Positions 48,215 through 57,131 of a stretch of DNA of 64,000 nucleotides are shown in pieces; the stretch's first letter is position 1, and each line of letters starts with the position of its first letter. The stretch is taken from NCBI GenBank assembly GCA_016713275.1, contig JADJPL010000006.1, forward strand, positions 248,001 to 312,000, read 5' to 3'. The stretch is from Haliscomenobacter sp. (GTDB lineage Bacteria > Bacteroidota > Bacteroidia > Chitinophagales > Saprospiraceae). A model generated the notes under the pieces. That model had not been told where the DNA came from and did no database searches. It saw only the letters and a program-made list of their open reading frames with translations. The position numbers and the translations under genes are program-made.

Positions 48215-48283
48215 GGGTTAGGGCGTTAGGGTGTTAGGGAGCAGGGAGCAGATTTTTGCTCCCTGCTCCCTGCTCCTGCTCCC
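48212..48283. terminator. TTAGGGN/GGGAGCA arrays forming a bidirectional hairpin (family E)
   Basis: The stop codon TAG is followed by GGGTTAGGGCGTTAGGGTG. Then GGGAGCAGGGAGCAG pairs with CTGCTCCCTGCTCCC across a TTTTT loop, and T4 follows. It lies between the convergent PH-like and porX genes, so termination of both is a plausible role. Confidence 0.7.
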
Positions 48284-48289
48284 TTTTCT

Positions 48290-49846
48290 CTACTTCGCCC
48301 TTAACCGGATAAACGGACAAATCATTTCTTCCAGGGAGATTCCACCGTGCTGGAAGGTGTTTTTGTAATAGTTGTTGTAGTAGTTGTAGTTGTTGGGATA
48401 CAGAAAGAACACATCTTCTTTGGCAAAAATATAGCTGGAGCTGACATTTGGGCGAGGCAGTTTGGCTTGAAGCGGGTCGCGGACCTCGAGGACGTCCTTT
48501 TTCTCGTATTGGAGGTTTCGGCCCACTTTATAGCGCAGGTTGGTGGTCGTTTCCCGGTCGCCTACTACTTTGGAAGGGGTGTTGACCCGGATGGTGCCGT
48601 GGTCGGTGGTGATGAACAGCTGGACTTCCCGTTCGGCCAGGCGCTGGAGCGCGCCCCAGAGGGGGGAGTTTTCAAACCAGGAACGGGTGAGCGACCGGTA
48701 GGCTTTTTCATCGCCGGCCAGTTCCTTCAGCACCTCCATCTCCGTGCGGGCGTGGGACAGCATGTCGATGAAATTGTATACGATGATGGTCAGGTCGTTT
48801 TTGAGGTAGTTGAGGATATTGTCCTGCATCAGCCTGGCGTTGCTGACGCTGGTGATTTTAAGGTATTCAAACTTCAGTTCCTTGCGGAAGGTCCGGCGCA
48901 CCAGTTCGGAAAACAGCTGGTCCTCGTAGAGGTTTTTTCCTCCTTCTTCATTGTCGTTGCGCCACCAGTCGGGATGCGCGCGATCGATATCGGAGGGCAT
49001 CATGCCCGAAAAGATCGCATTGCGGCTGTATTGGGTGGAGGTAGGAAGGATGCTGTAGAAGTAATCTTCTTCTTCGAGCCGGAAGGCTTCGGTGAGAATT
49101 GGCTCGATCACTTTCCACTGGTCGAAGCGCAAATTGTCGAGCAATACCAGAACGGAGGGGACGCTGTTGTCCATGTTGGGGAAAACCTTGCTTCGAAGCA
49201 AGTTATCGGACATCACCGGTCCGGGCTTGGTATGCTGGACCCAGTCGAGGTAGTTTTTCAGGATGTATTTGCTGAACTCCGTGTTGGCTTCCTGTTTCTG
49301 CATGGAGAGAATATCCCCCATCTCGGTGGAGTTGGACTGGTCGATCTTGATTTCCCAGTTGATAATCTTTCGGTACACCTCTACCCATTCTTCGTAATTC
49401 AGCCCGCTGTTGATCTGCATGAAGATCTGGCGGAACTCCTGCTGGTAGTCCGACGAAGTTTTTTCCCGGATCAGGCGCTTGTTGTCGATGATCTTCTTCA
49501 GGGTGAGGAGGATCTGGTTGGGGTTTACGGGTTTGATGAGGTAGTCGGCAATTTGGGATCCCAGCGCTTCTTCCATCACGTTCTCCGCCTCGTTTTTCGT
49601 GATCATCACCACGGAAAGAATCGGATTAACCGCTTTTAACCGGGAGAGGGTTTCCAGGCCGGTGATGCCGGGCATGCTTTCGTCCAGAAAGACCACATCA
49701 ATGGCTTTGTTGGACTCGCATTCCTCCAGCGCGTCGTGGCCGTTGGTTACCTGGATGACCTCGTATCCTTTTTTTTCGAGAAACAGGAGTTGAGGTTTCA
49801 GCAGTTCGATTTCGTCATCAGCCCAGAGGATCGTGATCTTTTCCAT
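48290..49846 (-). CDS. porX: PorX, response regulator with PglZ/alkaline phosphatase domain
   Basis: Cytosolic regulator controlling type IX secretion genes with PorY and SigP. The receiver domain (residues 1-120) has acidic DDE at 11-13, the phospho-acceptor Asp in FLDESMPG and the conserved Lys in LIKPVN. A helical linker leads to a PglZ-type phosphatase domain from about 200 (NSVPSVLVLLDNLRFDQW, NAIFSGMMPSDI, TTDHGTIRV) that hydrolyses nucleotide second messengers in characterised homologues. The ATG at 49846 gives 518 residues, standard length. It controls export of proteins such as the two neighbouring CTD-bearing proteins. Confidence 0.95.
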   Translation of the reverse strand: MEKITILWADDEIELLKPQLLFLEKKGYEVIQVTNGHDALEECESNKAIDVVFLDESMPGITGLETLSRLKAVNPILSVVMITKNEAENVMEEALGSQIADYLIKPVNPNQILLTLKKIIDNKRLIREKTSSDYQQEFRQIFMQINSGLNYEEWVEVYRKIINWEIKIDQSNSTEMGDILSMQKQEANTEFSKYILKNYLDWVQHTKPGPVMSDNLLRSKVFPNMDNSVPSVLVLLDNLRFDQWKVIEPILTEAFRLEEEDYFYSILPTSTQYSRNAIFSGMMPSDIDRAHPDWWRNDNEEGGKNLYEDQLFSELVRRTFRKELKFEYLKITSVSNARLMQDNILNYLKNDLTIIVYNFIDMLSHARTEMEVLKELAGDEKAYRSLTRSWFENSPLWGALQRLAEREVQLFITTDHGTIRVNTPSKVVGDRETTTNLRYKVGRNLQYEKKDVLEVRDPLQAKLPRPNVSSSYIFAKEDVFFLYPNNYNYYNNYYKNTFQHGGISLEEMICPFIRLRAK

Positions 49847-49861
49847 ATAATGCGTTGAATT

Positions 49862-50030
49862 AGTAGTTAGACGTTGGATGTTTGGTTTGAGAAAGGCGAG
49901 ATGTAGTTGATAAGAGATCATGAGAAGAGAAACGGCTCGGATTAGGGATTAGGGAGCAGGGAGCTAACGAAGAGGCTATCCCTTACATCCTCTACATCCT
50001 CTACATCCTCATCCCCCGTCCGCCGTCCGT
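49862..50030. repeat. Mixed repeats upstream of porX (families F, E and A)
   Basis: TAGTTAGACGTTGG at 49862, GGATTAGGGATTAGGGAGCAGGGAGC at 49940-49963 and TACATCCTC nonamers at 49984-50012. Three different unit families meet in one 170-bp gap with no gene. Confidence 0.75.
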
Positions 50031-50148
50031 ATATAATCATCTTTCCCAAAAGATTATTGTTCAGTTAACAGGAGTTTTTCACCTTTGCCGGCGAGCAATT
50101 TGTAAAATAGAAAAAAAAGATCAAAGCGGCTTCTTTCTTCAATCAGGT

Positions 50149-51375
50149 ATGGTCATGGCGAGAAAAAAAATATTTAACGACCCGGTGTACGGGTTTATCA
50201 GCGTTCCTTACGGGATAATTTTCGACCTGATCGAGCACCCTTATTTTCAGCGATTACGGCGAATAAAGCAGACAAGCTTGTCGCACTACGTTTATCCCGG
50301 CGCGTTGCATACCCGGTTTCACCACGCCCTGGGCGCTTTTCACCTGATGACCCAGGCCATCGATGTGCTCAATGGCAAAGGCGCGGGGATTACGGAGGAA
50401 GAAGCCCAGGCGGCATCTATTGCCATTTTGCTGCATGATATTGGCCATGGGCCGTTTTCGCATACCCTGGAGCATGCCCTGATCCGGGTTCCGCACGAGC
50501 GGCTTTCGGAATGGTTTATGGAAAAACTGAATGAGGAATTTCAGGGCCAGTTGGAGCTGGCGATTCGGATCTTCCAGGACCAGTACCCCAAGAAGTTTCT
50601 CCACCAGCTGGTATCCAGCCAGTTGGATATGGACCGGATGGACTACCTGACCCGCGACAGCTTTTTCACCGGGGTGTACGAAGGGGTGATCGGCTACGAC
50701 CGGATCATCAAAATGCTGGCCGTTCACGGCAACGAACTGGTGGTGGAAGAAAAAGGGATTTACTCCATTGAAAAATTTTTGATCGCCCGGCGGTTGATGT
50801 ACTGGCAGGTATATCTGCACAAAACGGTACTGGCGGCAGAGCACATGCTCGTTCAGGTTCTGCGGAGGGCCAGGGAATTGGCCTTGCTGGGCATTCCGGT
50901 ACCTTGCCCGGAGAACTTGCAGTTCTTTATCTCCCACGAAGTACAGGAAGACCAATTCGTGCGGGACCGGGACCACTTGCTGGCCCGCTTTGCCTCGCTG
51001 GACGATTACGACATCCTGTCGGCGCTTAAGGCATGGATGAACCATCCCGACCGTTGCTTGTCCTATCTGTCGCAAGGCCTTATCCATCGCCGCTTGTTCA
51101 AGCTGGAGCTTTCGAGTCAACCTTTCGGGGAGGAATATGTTTCTACCCAGGCGGCCAGGGTCCGCCGTTGGTGGCAGGGACCGGAAACCGAACTGTCCTA
51201 TTTTTTTCTGCAAGGAATGGAAAGCAACTCGGCGTATAATACAGCCCAGGAGGAAATCAAGATCCTGTTCAAAAACGGCGAAGCCCGCCCTATGTCGCAG
51301 AGCACGGATTATGAGCTGCACTCGAAGATCGTGACAAAGTACTATCTGGCGTATCCGAAAATAACGGGCGGGTAA
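50149..51375 (+). CDS. HD-domain phosphohydrolase (dGTPase-like)
   Basis: A 408-residue cytosolic metal-dependent phosphohydrolase. HD motif residues are H in TRFHHALG, HDIGHGPFSHTLEH and D in SQLDMDRMDYLTRDS. Family relatives are annotated dNTP triphosphohydrolase or HD-superfamily YdhJ-type. The N-terminus MARKKIFNDPVYGFISVPYG is typical of the Bacteroidota group, so the start may be the ATG at 50155. It is followed 4 bp later by the MFS gene, in one operon. Confidence 0.92.
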   Translation: MVMARKKIFNDPVYGFISVPYGIIFDLIEHPYFQRLRRIKQTSLSHYVYPGALHTRFHHALGAFHLMTQAIDVLNGKGAGITEEEAQAASIAILLHDIGHGPFSHTLEHALIRVPHERLSEWFMEKLNEEFQGQLELAIRIFQDQYPKKFLHQLVSSQLDMDRMDYLTRDSFFTGVYEGVIGYDRIIKMLAVHGNELVVEEKGIYSIEKFLIARRLMYWQVYLHKTVLAAEHMLVQVLRRARELALLGIPVPCPENLQFFISHEVQEDQFVRDRDHLLARFASLDDYDILSALKAWMNHPDRCLSYLSQGLIHRRLFKLELSSQPFGEEYVSTQAARVRRWWQGPETELSYFFLQGMESNSAYNTAQEEIKILFKNGEARPMSQSTDYELHSKIVTKYYLAYPKITGG

Positions 51376-51379
51376 TTTT

Positions 51380-52567
51380 ATGAAAAAAGAATCTATTCTG
51401 TTGTTTTTGCTGGCGACGATCCAGTTTTCGGACATTCTGGATTTCATGATCATCATGCCCCTGGGGTCCCAGTTTATGCGGTTGTTTGAGATCACGCCCA
51501 GGCAGTTCAGTCTGATCGTTTCGATTTATGCGCTGAGCGCGTTTGCGATGGGGTTGCTGGGGGCGGGGTTTATCGACCGGTTTGACCGGAAGAAGGCGCT
51601 TCTGGTCGTTTATGCCGGATTTGCGGTGGGTACTTTGCTGTGTTCGATGGCTTCAGGATATTACCTGTTTTTGGCTGCACGGGCGATCACCGGAGCTTTT
51701 GGCGGGTTGTTGGGGGCGTTGGTGTTGTCGGTGGTCAGCGACGTCATCCCGTTTGAGCGGCGCGCGCACGCGATGGGGATGGTTATGACGGCCTTTTCCG
51801 TAGCCTCGGTCGTAGGCGTTCCGGCAGGCGTTTTCCTGGCGGCGCAATTCTCCTGGCGGGCGCCGTTTATCGTTATTGGCTGTTTTGCCGCGTGTATGCT
51901 GGTGGCGATGGCCTTTTTCCTTCCATCGATGAAGGATCATATCGGTGAAAAAAGCGACCGGCTCCCCCCCTGGAAAGTTCTGGGCGCCATCGCCCGCGAC
52001 GGCAACCAAATGCGGGCACTGCTGTTTACGATCATCCTGATGCTGGGGCATTTCTCCATCATTCCGTTCATCGCTCCGTATATGCAGCTGAACGTCGGGT
52101 TTTCCGACCACCAGGTAACGTATATTTATTTGGCCGGCGGGACGTTATCGGTCTTCCTGCTTCCTTTCGTCGGGCGGATGGCCGACCGGCACGGGAATTT
52201 CAGAATCTTTTCGATTGCCAGCTTTTTCGCTTTGTTCTCCATTTTAGCAATCACCCATTTGCCTGCTGTTCCCATTGCGCTGGCATTGGTGGTGACCTCC
52301 TCTTTTTTTGTGGTGGCCGGTGGGCGGAATGTGCCGGCTACAACCATGGTCACTTCGGTGGTGAAGCCGGAGAGCCGGGGCAGTTTTATGAGCGTGCGGG
52401 CTTCTGCCAATGAAATGGGCCTTGCCCTGGCGTCGTTAATCGCGGGGTTGATCGTGACGAAAAACCCCGATGGGTCGCTGGAGCATTACCCGTACGTAGG
52501 GTATTTTGCCATTGGCATGAGCGTGCTGGCGGTTTGGCTGGCCAGCAGGCTGAAGCTGGGGAAATAG
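51380..52567 (+). CDS. MFS transporter
   Basis: A 395-residue permease with 12 predicted helices. The DHA1-like motif between helices 2 and 3 reads GAGFIDRFDRKKAL, and helix 4 to 5 carries GAFGGLLGALVLSVVSDVIPFERRAHAMG. A drug or sugar efflux role is likely but the substrate is unknown. It starts 4 bp after the HD gene, so the two are co-translated. Confidence 0.92.
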   Translation: MKKESILLFLLATIQFSDILDFMIIMPLGSQFMRLFEITPRQFSLIVSIYALSAFAMGLLGAGFIDRFDRKKALLVVYAGFAVGTLLCSMASGYYLFLAARAITGAFGGLLGALVLSVVSDVIPFERRAHAMGMVMTAFSVASVVGVPAGVFLAAQFSWRAPFIVIGCFAACMLVAMAFFLPSMKDHIGEKSDRLPPWKVLGAIARDGNQMRALLFTIILMLGHFSIIPFIAPYMQLNVGFSDHQVTYIYLAGGTLSVFLLPFVGRMADRHGNFRIFSIASFFALFSILAITHLPAVPIALALVVTSSFFVVAGGRNVPATTMVTSVVKPESRGSFMSVRASANEMGLALASLIAGLIVTKNPDGSLEHYPYVGYFAIGMSVLAVWLASRLKLGK

Positions 52568-52583
52568 GGGTGTAAGAAAGGCC

Positions 52584-53846
52584 TCACGCCTTTATCTCCG
52601 ACAACGCTTTCACAAACGCATCCAACTCCCTGGTGGTCGTATACACATTAGGGGTAATCCGGCAGCCGTGGACGCCGGCGCCGTCGATAGCCACCGTCCA
52701 TATGCGGTATTTTTTCAGCAGGGTTTCGGCGAGCACGGCCGGTTTCATGTCTTTTACGCCCACATTGGCGATGCCGCATGCGCGTTGGGGGTCGGACGGG
52801 GTATTGAGCACGATATGGGGCATATCGCGCACTTTACTGGTCCAGTACTGCTGCAGGTAGCGCAGGCGGGCTTCTTTGCGGGCAGGCCCGAGGTTGTGGT
52901 AGTATTCCAGGGCATTGCCAATGGCCAGGTCGGTGGCGACGGGGTGGGTGCCGGTGTGGTTTAGCCTGTAGATATCGCCAGGCTCGGCGCCGTACTCCGC
53001 AAACATGGGCCAAATACCGGCGATTTTTTCCTTTTTGACGTACAAGATTCCTGCTCCGAGGGGGGCGCTCAGCCATTTATGCAAACTGGCGCCGTAATAG
53101 TCGCAATGCAGGTCGCGCATCGAAAACTGGATATGCGCAATCGCGTGCGCGCCGTCGACCATCACCTCCACGCCTTTGCTGTGCGCCATATCGCAAATGG
53201 CGCGAATGGGCAGGATCTGGCCGGTGATATTGATCATGTGGCACACCATGATCAGCCGGGTTTTGGGCGTGATGGCGTTGGCATACAACTCGACGATCTC
53301 CGAATCGGAACGCGGGTGGTTGGGTACCGATAGTTTCTTGTTGACCACCCCGTGGCGGTCGGCTACTTGCCGGAACATATCCTGCATAGCGCCGTAATCT
53401 TGCTCGGCAAAAACGGCCTCATCTCCTGGTTTCCATTTAAACCCTCCAATTACCGTGTCCAGCGACTCGGTGGTGTTTCGGGTGATGATGAGCTCTTCCG
53501 GGTCGCAATCTGCCAGTTCCGCCAGCTGGGCGGCTACAGCTCGTTTGTTGGCCCACTGGACCGTGCGCATATAGTACGACCCCTGGTAGTTGATTTCCCG
53601 AACGTGGTGCAGGTAGTTATCCAGGATTTCTTCGGGCAAAAAACAGTAATACCCGTTCTCCAGATTGATATAGTCGGGCTTGATCCGGTATCCGCTTCGG
53701 ACCCTCGCCCAGAATTCTTCGTCCTGGGCTGCTTGTTCAGGCGAAAGGTGTTCGATATCGCTTACCCAGCGTTCCAGGTTTTGGAGGAAAAGAGGCGCGG
53801 CGGCGCCCGCAAAAAGAAACTGCTTCAGAAAGGCGCGTTTATCCAT
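52584..53846 (-). CDS. Class V aminotransferase (isopenicillin N epimerase-like)
   Basis: PLP-dependent enzyme of 420 residues. The ATG at 53846 gives a hydrophobic N-terminus (RAFLKQFLFAGAAAPLFL) resembling an export signal or anchor but lacking a twin arginine. TRNTTESLDTV, the cofactor Asp in VMVDGAHAIAHI and the Schiff-base Lys in ASLHKWLSAPLG are visible. Relatives act as cysteine desulfurases or epimerases, and the substrate here is unknown. It converges with the MFS gene. Confidence 0.9.
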   Translation of the reverse strand: MDKRAFLKQFLFAGAAAPLFLQNLERWVSDIEHLSPEQAAQDEEFWARVRSGYRIKPDYINLENGYYCFLPEEILDNYLHHVREINYQGSYYMRTVQWANKRAVAAQLAELADCDPEELIITRNTTESLDTVIGGFKWKPGDEAVFAEQDYGAMQDMFRQVADRHGVVNKKLSVPNHPRSDSEIVELYANAITPKTRLIMVCHMINITGQILPIRAICDMAHSKGVEVMVDGAHAIAHIQFSMRDLHCDYYGASLHKWLSAPLGAGILYVKKEKIAGIWPMFAEYGAEPGDIYRLNHTGTHPVATDLAIGNALEYYHNLGPARKEARLRYLQQYWTSKVRDMPHIVLNTPSDPQRACGIANVGVKDMKPAVLAETLLKKYRIWTVAIDGAGVHGCRITPNVYTTTRELDAFVKALSEIKA

Positions 53847-53957
53847 GGCTTTAGGCGTTTTGGTCAAATCCAATTCGTGAAGACAATCGCAAAATAGCAC
53901 AATTTTGATGGATTTGCGGCCCAAAAGCGGGTCTCCTAAGTCTATTTTTCTCCTGGC

Positions 53958-54017
53958 CGAAAAAAGAAAACCCCATTTTACGCCGGGAGCAAAGCACGGT
54001 CTTTTGAGACAAGCCCT
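53958..54017. mobile_element. Fragment of palindromic element 2
   Basis: Only one end remains: AAAAAAGAAAA, then CGGTCTTTTGAGACAAGCCC. The other half is absent. It lies between the aminotransferase and lipoprotein genes. Confidence 0.65.
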
Positions 54018-54069
54018 TGGACGTTTAATCCGTTGGGCGTATCCACGAACCGGGTTGAGCCAGGACCGG

Positions 54070-54531
54070 CTAATTGAACAGCCGGATCTGGTAGTAGAAC
54101 CCCGCCTTTCCCTTCTCCAAGCAGGGAAAAAACCCGGGATCTGGCTCTACTTCGAGCACCCAATAATTGTATTCCTGGCTCAGGGAAACCGTCCGGCAAC
54201 TGCCAGGACATCCGGATTCATTGACCCATACGTGGACGAGGGCCATCTTGTGGGAAGAACGGAAAAATATCCGGTTGTTCGGCACATCGGCGCTGGCCTC
54301 AACTGCCCTGCTTGCGGCTAAGAGTTCCCATTCCAGGTCCTCACTCACCGCCTTGGGCGAGACGCCGGAAGGAGAAGGGCGAAAAAAGCCCTGAAAAATG
54401 GACCCTTTTTCCGGGTTGACCACTCCAGATCGCAAGGATAGCTCCTCCTGAAAAAAATCCTGGCAGGAAACCAAAAGGAGCATAGGGAGCAAAAAAATCA
54501 AGGGGAACTGGGGAAAATAACGGCTTTTCAT
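54070..54531 (-). CDS. Hypothetical lipoprotein
   Basis: A 153-residue unrecognised protein. The signal peptide PLIFLLPMLLLVSC ends in a lipobox Cys, predicting outer-membrane or inner-membrane lipid attachment. Three further Cys (NESGCPGSC, FFPC) could form disulfides. No family was recognised. The gene stands alone between repeats. Confidence 0.65.
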   Translation of the reverse strand: MKSRYFPQFPLIFLLPMLLLVSCQDFFQEELSLRSGVVNPEKGSIFQGFFRPSPSGVSPKAVSEDLEWELLAASRAVEASADVPNNRIFFRSSHKMALVHVWVNESGCPGSCRTVSLSQEYNYWVLEVEPDPGFFPCLEKGKAGFYYQIRLFN

Positions 54532-54729
54532 AAATACATGTTTTGGGGTTAAGTAATTGGTTATCCCAAAACTAGCGCAAATGCAAAGGCGGGAAAAGGA
54601 AAGGAACGCATGGGGCGTTACCGCCCCAAAAACGAGAATCAGGCGAAAGCTTTTAGTTTAAATAGTTGATTTTTTGTTGTTTATAGGGTGTTGAACAACT
54701 TTTGCATTTCGGGAGTAAAAAGAAGGCAC

Positions 54730-54793
54730 GCCGGTCAGGTGACCGGCAAATAGTTCCACACGGAATCTGATCCCGCTAATTGCGGGACGGCGA
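54730..54793. repeat. Palindromic module shared with the MITE at 37218
   Basis: CCGGTCAGGTGACCGG, then TAGTTCCACACGGAATCTGA and a CCCGCTAATTGCGGG stem. The first two parts match the inverted interior of the 37218-37361 insertion. The remainder of 54532-54730 holds nothing recognised. Confidence 0.7.
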
Positions 54794-54796
54794 ACA

Positions 54797-54951
54797 GAGA
54801 CTGTTCAAAAAAGTGTGTATAGCCCTCTTCTTGGTTTGCGGTCCTGCAAAAGAAGTATCCGATTACGTCCGGAAAGTCTGGTTGGAGGCAGAGCCTCCAC
54901 GTAGAGTGGGTCCGAGGCGGAGCCTCGAACCAGGGTTATTTGAACAGTCTC
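54797..54951. mobile_element. Palindromic element 4, copy C (uninterrupted)
   Basis: 155 bp from GAGACTGTTCAAAAAA to TTTGAACAGTCTC with GGAGGCAGAGCCTCC and GAGGCGGAGCCTCG stems. It is in the same orientation as copy B, followed by family C heptads. Confidence 0.82.
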
Positions 54952-54983
54952 GGCGAACATGGTCTTTTTTATAATCAACGCCT

Positions 54984-55115
54984 CAACCCCCGTCCCCCGC
55001 CCCCCCCCCCCCCCCCCCCCTCCTCCCGTCCTCCCCGTCCCCCGTCCCCTCCCGCCACCGTCCCCGTCCCCCGTCTACCGTCCCCGTCAACCGTCCCCCG
55101 TCAACCGTCAACCGT
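54984..55115. repeat. CGTCCCC/CGTCAAC heptads with a C21 homopolymer
   Basis: Degenerate 7-bp units surround a run of 21 C at 55000-55020. The array ends at the promoter of the DUF6427 gene. Translating through it gives a false proline-rich N-terminus. Confidence 0.85.
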
Positions 55116-55135
55116 CACAACGTGTATTTTTTTAC

Positions 55136-55143
55136 TATTTTTG
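55136..55143 (+). promoter_or_regulatory. Promoter -7 box of the DUF6427 gene (TATTTTTG)
   Basis: TAnnTTTG match 29 bp before the preferred GTG start at 55172. Confidence 0.5.
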
Positions 55144-55171
55144 CCTCATTAAGGGATCAAAAACCAGGTAC

Positions 55172-56158
55172 GTGCTATCAATATTCCGGACCAACCAGGT
55201 CTTTGTCAGTTTTCTGTTACTGTTTTACGGGGGGCTTCTTTTTTCGGGCGTTTTGGTTTTTCCTGCGGCTGCGGAGGCTGGACCTCACGGGTTTCTCCAG
55301 CATTGGGTGATTGCATGGCTTCCGAACACGCCTCTTGTATTGTTTATAGCCATTGTGGTATTGTTGTTTCTGCAGGCGTTCATGCTGAACCTGATGGAGT
55401 ATAACTATCGGTTGGACAGGGAGCTGCACATGTTTCCGGGGGTATTTTTTATGCTTTTCTCGGCGATGGTTCCGGGTCCGGACGCGTTATTGCCTGTTTT
55501 TCTGGCCAATATTTTTTTATTTCTGGCGATTTACGAGGTTATGGGCACGTTCAAGCAGAATCAGGCTGCCGGAAACTTGTTCAACGCAGGCCTGTTTCTG
55601 GGCGTTGCCTGTCTGTTTTACCCTTCGTATGCCGTATTTCTTTTGGTGCTATTCAGCGGATTGAATATTCTCAGGGGATTTCAGTTCATGGAACGGATTA
55701 TGCTCTTTGCTGGCGTGGTAGTCGCCTATTATCTGACCGGCACAACCGCCTTTCTTACCGGTCACTGGAACCTGTTTACAGACCTTCAGGGGTTGAATGC
55801 GTATGGGTTTCTGGACCTGCAACCCGGGACTTCTATCCCGTATGCGTTATTGCCTTGGGCGGTTTTCCTGGTTATTTTGGTTTTTCAGCATCCTCTGTTC
55901 ATGCAAAAACGGGTGATCCAAACCCAAAAACGCATTACCATCTGGTACTGGGTGATGCTGATGTCCGTTGCCACCCTTCTGATCCAGAAACATTTGGCGA
56001 TCTGGCACGTACATGTTCTCGCGCTTCCGGTTTCCTACCTGACCGGCATGCTCGTTAGCCGGATGCGGCCGAATTGGGCCGAACTCCTTCATATTCTCCT
56101 GTTTTTTGCGGCCCTGTACGTTCAGTTTGAACCCTGGATTTTCAAAAACTTCCTTTAA
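55172..56158 (+). CDS. DUF6427 family multi-pass membrane protein
   Basis: About 328 residues with ten hydrophobic segments. It resembles the DUF6427 proteins of Bacteroidota, which start I(F)xTNQ; here SIFRTNQVFVSFLLL. GTG at 55172 is the only start between the promoter box and that motif, and the open frame back to 54959 is repeat sequence. MLNLMEYNYRLDRELHMFPG is characteristic of the group. The function is unknown, and the gene commonly sits near purine biosynthesis genes, as here. Confidence 0.78.
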   Translation: MLSIFRTNQVFVSFLLLFYGGLLFSGVLVFPAAAEAGPHGFLQHWVIAWLPNTPLVLFIAIVVLLFLQAFMLNLMEYNYRLDRELHMFPGVFFMLFSAMVPGPDALLPVFLANIFLFLAIYEVMGTFKQNQAAGNLFNAGLFLGVACLFYPSYAVFLLVLFSGLNILRGFQFMERIMLFAGVVVAYYLTGTTAFLTGHWNLFTDLQGLNAYGFLDLQPGTSIPYALLPWAVFLVILVFQHPLFMQKRVIQTQKRITIWYWVMLMSVATLLIQKHLAIWHVHVLALPVSYLTGMLVSRMRPNWAELLHILLFFAALYVQFEPWIFKNFL

Positions 56159-56292
56159 TCGTCAACCTTGAGACTGTTGGGCGTTGTTCCATACAAATAC
56201 CCCCGCAGGCATTGCTGAGGGTATGGCGAATTTTGGATAACTTGCGGCTTTTTAGAAGAACCGTTTTCCAGGAATAAAATAAACCTACTGGC

Positions 56293-57006
56293 ATGAAATT
56301 CGGTGTGATCGTTTTCCCTGGCTCCAACTGCGACGACGATATGGTGCACGTATTGCAAAACGTGATGGGGTGTGAAACCATCAAACTCTGGCATAAGGAC
56401 ACCCACCTTGCGGGTTTGGGCAAAGGAGATTGTATCGTTTTGCCCGGAGGCTTTTCCTATGGCGATTATCTACGGGCAGGGGCCATTGCCCGCTTTTCCC
56501 CGATCATGCAGGCCGTTTCGGAATTCGCGGAGGAAGGAGGATTCGTCTTTGGCGTATGCAATGGGTTCCAGATCCTTTGCGAAGCAGGGTTACTTCCAGG
56601 AGTGCTGCTGCGAAACGCCAACCAGCAATTTATTTGCAAGAATGTGCACTTGCGCCCGATGACGCTCAATTCTGCCCTCACGAATGCCATTCCCCCAAAC
56701 CAGGCGCTCAAAATACCGATTGCGCACGCGGAAGGCCGTTATTATGCCGACGAAGACACGTTGAGGTCGCTGGAAGCCAACGATCAAATCCTTTTCCGGT
56801 ATTGCGACCCACATGGGCAAATCACCCCGGAAGCCAATCCCAATGGGGCGCTGCTGAATATCGCAGGGATCTGCAACCGGCAACGCAACGTCTTTGGCAT
56901 GATGCCACACCCCGAGCGCGCTTCCGAGCCTGCGCTCGGAAATACCGATGGGCGGGGGTTGTTCGAGTCCCTGCTCCGGAGTGTTTCCTCGCTAACTCCT
57001 GCCTGA
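56293..57006 (+). CDS. purQ: Phosphoribosylformylglycinamidine synthase subunit PurQ
   Basis: Glutaminase subunit of the fourth step of purine biosynthesis, supplying ammonia to PurL. The class I amidotransferase triad is seen: Cys in GVCNGFQIL near residue 87, and His/Glu in MMPHPERASEP. MKFGVIVFPGSNCD and PGGFSYGDYLR are PurQ signatures. The length of 237 residues is standard. The gene is isolated from other pur genes. Confidence 0.97.
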   Translation: MKFGVIVFPGSNCDDDMVHVLQNVMGCETIKLWHKDTHLAGLGKGDCIVLPGGFSYGDYLRAGAIARFSPIMQAVSEFAEEGGFVFGVCNGFQILCEAGLLPGVLLRNANQQFICKNVHLRPMTLNSALTNAIPPNQALKIPIAHAEGRYYADEDTLRSLEANDQILFRYCDPHGQITPEANPNGALLNIAGICNRQRNVFGMMPHPERASEPALGNTDGRGLFESLLRSVSSLTPA

Positions 57007-57131
57007 GCGGGCGGTCCTCTTTTACCGGATGCGGCTATTGTGCGGAAGTTCACAGACCAAGCCCGCCCATCGTATGTATACTTGCCCTGACTTAGTAAAC
57101 AGCCCTCAACGGGGTTAAATTCGATTGGAAT

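Noticed and set aside
48212..48240. Telomere-like TTAGGG repeats
   Set aside because: Only a few degenerate units continuing into GGGAGCA repeats in an internal gene-rich region. It fits the general heptad pattern, not a chromosome end.
48347..49639. 430-codon plus-strand frame opposite porX
   Set aside because: PorX motifs are unambiguous on the minus strand, and the plus frame has no family signature.
54959..55171. Proline-rich N-terminal extension of the DUF6427 protein
   Set aside because: It is the translation of the CGTCCCC heptads and C21 tract. The family motif starts after the promoter box, so a later GTG start is used.
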